In this document: positions 52,867-55,757 of the stretch, one piece after another | How the letters are laid out: the number at the start of each line of letters is the position of its first letter | Numbering within the stretch: the first letter of the stretch is position 1 | Origin: Bacteroidota bacterium | Lineage (GTDB): Bacteria > Bacteroidota > Bacteroidia > J057 > JAJTIE01 | Direction of reading: 5' to 3' | Assembly (NCBI GenBank): GCA_021300195.1 | Contig: JAJTIE010000039.1 | Span: 1 to 55,757 of the forward strand | DNA: 55,757 nt | The notes under the pieces: generated by a model | Told to the model about the DNA's origin: nothing | What the model saw: only the letters and a program-made list of their open reading frames with translations | Database searches by the model: none | Program-made: the position numbers and the translations under genes

Positions 52867-53802
52867 CTACAGGTTTCGGTTAATGCGGAACACCATAATG
52901 CCGATCAGGCTGAGCAGCAGGCCTCCCACACTCACATATACAAACGCGTTCGGGTCATCCTCCAGGGGCAGGTGGATGTTCATGCCATAGATGGAGGCCA
53001 GCAGGGTAGGGAGCATCAGGATGATGGTGATCTGGGTAAGGCCCTTCATTACCCGGCTCAGGTTGTTATTGATAACGCTGGCAAAGGTGTTGGCCGTGCT
53101 CTCCAGGATGCTGGTATAGATGTTTGCCATCTCTATGGCCTGGGCATTGTCGATAATCACGTCCTCCAGCAGCTCCAGGTGCTCGTCGCTAGCGGTGCGG
53201 AAGAAGCTGGTGCGCTTGATGCGCTCCAGCATAAACTGATTGGTCTGCAGGCTGGTGCGAAAGAACACCAAGCTCTTTTCCGTGTTCAGCAGCTTCAGCA
53301 GTTCCGTATTCTTCTGGTTGGCCCGCAGGCGGTCTTCTATCTCCTGGCTGTGCAGGTCCAGGTCTTTCAAAAACCGCAGGTACTTCAGCGTGGCACGGTC
53401 GAAGATATTCAGCACAAACTGAATACGATCGCTGGGGTCTGCGGCTACCCGCCTCATGTTTTGCACTTCGTCCAGTATGCTGTTTGGCCGTGTGCAGATG
53501 GTAACCAGTATGTGCGGGGCCAGGATGATGCCCAAAGGGCGGGTAATGTAGGGCACCCCGTCTTCCAGGTCTTCGCTGCGGATGGGTATCCGCAGGAGTA
53601 TGAGCATTACGTTGTCCTCTACCTCAAAGCGGGCACGCTCTTCGGGGTCCAGTGCGGCCGTCAGGAAGTCGAGCGGCAGCTCGTACCGGCCTTCTACCTC
53701 AGCTAGCTCCGTATGGCTGGGGTTTGTCATGCTTACCCAAGTAACCCGGTTTGCCCCAGGGTCTTCTACCAGGCTAGCTTTTTGGTCGTAGAGGGCAATC
53801 AT
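52867..53802 (-). CDS. CorA-family divalent cation transporter
   Basis: The large N-terminal cytoplasmic domain and long helix are followed by two C-terminal membrane segments (about 253-270 and 290-306) with the signature YGMNIHLP near residue 268 (GMN selectivity motif). This is the Mg2+/Co2+ channel family, active as a pentamer. Length 311 is normal. A -7 box lies about 47 bases upstream. The Crp-like gene follows after 2 bases and may be cotranscribed. Confidence 0.92.
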   Translation of the reverse strand: MIALYDQKASLVEDPGANRVTWVSMTNPSHTELAEVEGRYELPLDFLTAALDPEERARFEVEDNVMLILLRIPIRSEDLEDGVPYITRPLGIILAPHILVTICTRPNSILDEVQNMRRVAADPSDRIQFVLNIFDRATLKYLRFLKDLDLHSQEIEDRLRANQKNTELLKLLNTEKSLVFFRTSLQTNQFMLERIKRTSFFRTASDEHLELLEDVIIDNAQAIEMANIYTSILESTANTFASVINNNLSRVMKGLTQITIILMLPTLLASIYGMNIHLPLEDDPNAFVYVSVGGLLLSLIGIMVFRINRNL

Positions 53803-53848
53803 GCGGCTGACAGGCGGGGCAAATGGGAGACGGTACTACATCGCAGTG

Positions 53849-53856
53849 CAAAATTA
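53849..53856 (-). promoter_or_regulatory. -7 box TAATTTTG of corA
   Basis: This exact TAnnTTTG match on the minus strand ends about 46 bases before the corA ATG. Confidence 0.55.
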
Positions 53857-53935
53857 GCTCTTTTTTACGAATTAGACTTTGGTCGTCATTCTTTAATGAA
53901 TACCGCCAAAAGAAAATAAATTTGGTAGAATTGTG

Positions 53936-53962
53936 GTCAATAATTTAGTATATTGACTTTTG
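53936..53962 (+). promoter_or_regulatory. Inverted repeat overlapping the arsR promoter
   Basis: GTCAATA (53936-53942) and TATTGAC (53951-53957) are a perfect 7-bp inverted repeat with an 8-base spacer. Its right arm overlaps GACTTTTG (53955-53962), one base off the -7 consensus and 47 bases before arsR. A homodimeric ArsR-type regulator could bind here and repress its own gene. Confidence 0.6.
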
Positions 53963-54009
53963 TAAGCGATTGATAACGAGAAAATCATAAATCACTAAAC
54001 GCATAAAAC

Positions 54010-54327
54010 ATGACAATTACAGACCTAAAACCAGAACCCCGCCTCCGCTTGGAACGCCTGGACGATGTGGCGTATGTGCTCCGCGCGGTTTCGCACCCCA
54101 TTCGTCTTGCCATTATAGACGTGCTGGACCAGCGCGATAGCATATCGGTGGGCGAGCTGTGCGGCATCCTTTCGGTAGAGCAGAGCCTGCTGAGCCACCA
54201 CCTAGCCAAACTGCGCGAACAACGGATTGTGAAAACCCGGCGGGAGGGCCAGCATGTGCGCTATACGCTGGCCGAGCGGAGGATTACCGCCATTATTCCC
54301 TGCATACAGGCATGCATAAACAAATAA
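54010..54327 (+). CDS. ArsR family winged-helix repressor
   Basis: The 105 residues have the ArsR/SmtB fold: AVSHPIRLAIIDVLDQRD, the recognition helix SVEQSLLSHHLAKLREQRIV and the wing TRREGQHVRYTL. Cys residues are in GELCGIL and the C-terminal PCIQACINK, which could sense metal, sulfide or persulfide, but they do not align cleanly with the SmtB or ArsR Cys sites. The gene is linked to a TauE exporter and has an inverted repeat in its promoter. Confidence 0.88.
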   Translation: MTITDLKPEPRLRLERLDDVAYVLRAVSHPIRLAIIDVLDQRDSISVGELCGILSVEQSLLSHHLAKLREQRIVKTRREGQHVRYTLAERRITAIIPCIQACINK

Positions 54328-54329
54328 TC

Positions 54330-54337
54330 TATCTTTG
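54330..54337 (+). promoter_or_regulatory. -7 box TATCTTTG of the TauE gene
   Basis: This exact TAnnTTTG match lies two bases after the arsR stop, giving the exporter its own promoter about 69 bases upstream of its ATG. Confidence 0.6.
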
Positions 54338-54354
54338 CCTCCCCATCTCAGGGG

Positions 54355-54374
54355 ATATGAATTATTTTTCATAT
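54355..54374 (+). promoter_or_regulatory. Inverted repeat upstream of the TauE gene
   Basis: ATATGAA (54355-54361) and TTCATAT (54368-54374) are a perfect 7-bp inverted repeat with a 6-base spacer, between the -7 box and the gene. It may be an operator for the linked ArsR regulator or an RNA hairpin in the leader. It is not identical in sequence to the repeat at 53936. Confidence 0.5.
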
Positions 54375-54406
54375 ATTCATGCCCCAAGGTTGATGTTTCG
54401 AGGTAA

Positions 54407-55201
54407 ATGGAGATAATCGGATACATAGGTGCCATCCTGGTGGGCATCACGCTGGGTATGCTTGGGGGTGGGGGCAGTATACTCACTGTGCCCATTCTGG
54501 TTTACCTACTGGGTATAGGGGCCGAGGTGGCCACCGCCTATTCCCTCTTTGTGGTGGGCTGGGCCTCGTTTGTGGGGGGGCTTCGCTACCTCAGGGTTGA
54601 GCGGATCCCCATACGGGTTGCCGTCCTGTTTGCCCTGCCCTCGCTTGTGGCTGTTTTCAGCATACGCAGGTGGGTAATGCCCGCTGTGCCAGCCCAGCTG
54701 TACCTCTCTCCCACGGTGGTCATCCCCAAGGATACGGCTATTCTGGTTTTCTTTTCGCTCATCATGCTGCTCAGCGCCCTGCGCATGCTCGCCTCGCGCA
54801 CGGGCCATATAGATGTGGCACCTATTCGCCCCTACTCATCCTTGCTCATTATCCTGGTAGGGCTGGTAGAGGGTTGCATTACTGGCATCGTGGGTGCCGG
54901 CGGTGGTTTTTTGATTGTGCCCGCACTTTTCCTGCTGGCCCGCATCCCCATGAAGCAGGCCATAGGCACCAGTCTGCTCATCATCGCCTTCAAGTCCATC
55001 CTGGGCTTTACTGGCGACGTATTGCGGCCCGATCTGGCCATAGACTGGCCCTTTTTGGTGGCATTCACGCTCTTTGCACTCTTGGGCGTGTACCTGGGCA
55101 CCCGGCTTTCGCACCGCATATCCGGCAAGCGACTAAAAGTTTGGTTTGCCTGGTTTATTCTCTGCATGGCCTGTGTCATGATCCTCCGGGAGCTGCTATA
55201 G
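54407..55201 (+). CDS. TauE/SafE-type membrane exporter
   Basis: A 264-residue membrane protein with about eight segments in two halves, each with a glycine motif: GMLGGGGSILTVPILVYLL and GIVGAGGGFLIVPALFLL. The TauE/SafE family exports sulfite, sulfoacetate, taurine or related anions. The linked ArsR gene is consistent with regulation by a sulfur or metal signal; the actual substrate is unknown. Start ATG at 54407. Confidence 0.88.
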   Translation: MEIIGYIGAILVGITLGMLGGGGSILTVPILVYLLGIGAEVATAYSLFVVGWASFVGGLRYLRVERIPIRVAVLFALPSLVAVFSIRRWVMPAVPAQLYLSPTVVIPKDTAILVFFSLIMLLSALRMLASRTGHIDVAPIRPYSSLLIILVGLVEGCITGIVGAGGGFLIVPALFLLARIPMKQAIGTSLLIIAFKSILGFTGDVLRPDLAIDWPFLVAFTLFALLGVYLGTRLSHRISGKRLKVWFAWFILCMACVMILRELL

Positions 55202-55282
55202 GTATGGGCCGCGCGCACACTTTTTACTTATTGAGTCAATTTGGGGCGGTGCCGGATCGTACGACGGTATTTTTTTCATAAC

Positions 55283-55290
55283 TACCTTTG
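55283..55290 (+). promoter_or_regulatory. -7 box TACCTTTG of the secreted-protein gene
   Basis: This exact TAnnTTTG match lies 102 bases before the ATG at 55393, so the mRNA leader would be about 100 bases. I see no known riboswitch in it. Confidence 0.55.
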
Positions 55291-55392
55291 TAAGGCAACC
55301 AATCCGGCTAGCTGGTGCGTATACTGGTAGACGTGGCGGAGTATGCCTTTTTTTCGATTAACGCCAACCAATCCAAACCAACCGATGTGTAT

Positions 55393-55757
55393 ATGGTAAA
55401 GCACTTTGCCCGCCACGGATGTTCAGCTCTGTTTGCCCGCGTGCTCTTTCTTGTGCTCTTGGTGTTCCTGTTTCATTCGGCTCAGGCCCAGGTGGGCATA
55501 GGTACCACTACGCCCAATGCCAAGGCCTTGCTGGAGCTAAACATAGGCACCACCGCCCGAGGCCTGCTGCTGCCGCGCATGAACGAAGCCGCCCGCGACG
55601 GCATGAGCCTTACCGCCACCGAGCGCGGTATGCTGATCTACAACACCACCCAGGACCGGGTGCAGGTGTGGAATGGTACCCTCTGGCAGGATGCCGGAGG
55701 CAGTTCTGGTCCCTGGATGCAGACTGGTGACAATGTGTACCCGACCGATAACGCAGC
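55393..55757 (+). CDS. Secreted surface or adhesin-like protein, 3' end cut off
   Basis: The frame from ATG at 55393 has no stop before the window end (121 codons plus two bases). It has a signal peptide ending HSAQAQ, then QVGIGTTTPNAKALLEL, RGLLLPRMNEAARDG and GMLIYNTTQDRVQVWNG, the opening used by many Bacteroidota secreted repeat or tail-spike-like proteins. The full protein is probably much longer. A shifted frame at 55419-55730 is a shadow of it. Confidence 0.85.
   Translation, partial: MVKHFARHGCSALFARVLFLVLLVFLFHSAQAQVGIGTTTPNAKALLELNIGTTARGLLLPRMNEAARDGMSLTATERGMLIYNTTQDRVQVWNGTLWQDAGGSSGPWMQTGDNVYPTDNA

Noticed and set aside
1-55757. CRISPR arrays, insertion sequences or transposase genes
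   Set aside because: I saw no regularly spaced direct repeats and no transposase motif anywhere in the window.

Overview
The window looks like chromosome from a fairly GC-rich member of the Bacteroidota. The evidence is the gene set and its order: Bacteroidota-type lptD, a panD-panC-GT5-DUF4270-glmS run, mreBCD-mrdA behind purH, a paired birA/rsfS, and a secreted protein opening with QVGIGTTTPN. Many promoters carry the Bacteroidota -7 box TAnnTTTG. I cannot name the genus. Menaquinone genes mqnB and mqnD point to the futalosine route.

Layout. 1-361 holds no gene I can support. 362-10945 has siaC, a cell-wall amidase, lptD, a Rof-like protein, a frameshifted DPP IV-type peptidase, trpS, tRNA-Gln, prs, rplY, an M50B-type membrane protease and a small unknown. 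11084-14566 has tRNA-His, mqnD/mqnB, a glycosyltransferase and lptC. 14584-18136 is a compact minus-strand module of four genes related to phage Mu head packaging (small unknown protein, large terminase, gp36-like, gp29-like portal) with its own terminator and no capsid, tail, integrase or transposase genes. 18237-21331 has an exported unknown protein, rimO and bioD. 21354-34803 is one minus-strand block of twelve tightly spaced genes (birA, coaX, an outer membrane protein, plsC, gatC, a membrane TPR protein, purN, purH, mreB, mreC, mreD, mrdA) that ties envelope growth to purine and cofactor synthesis.

34900-48038 holds rsfS, an MCE-domain lipid-transport protein, a WecA-like initiator transferase with a GT4 transferase, a flippase-like membrane protein, panD and a frameshifted panC, a GT5-like protein, a DUF4270 lipoprotein, glmS, a strikingly AT-rich acyltransferase, a lipoprotein, folB and a membrane protein. 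48257-51505 is a phenylacetyl-CoA epoxidase operon: a PaaR-like TetR repressor with a perfect 14-bp operator, paaA, a small coiled-coil gene, paaB and paaC. 51701-55757 holds a probably exported SRPBCC protein, a Crp/Fnr regulator, corA, an ArsR regulator with a TauE exporter, and the start of a secreted surface protein cut by the window edge.

Points that stand out are the orphan phage packaging module; -7 boxes lying only 3-8 bases before ATG codons, which implies leaderless or nearly leaderless mRNAs; two single-base frameshifts (DPP IV gene and panC); an AT-rich transferred acyltransferase gene; and inverted repeats at three promoters. All readings are by eye from the sequence and translations; no database search was run.
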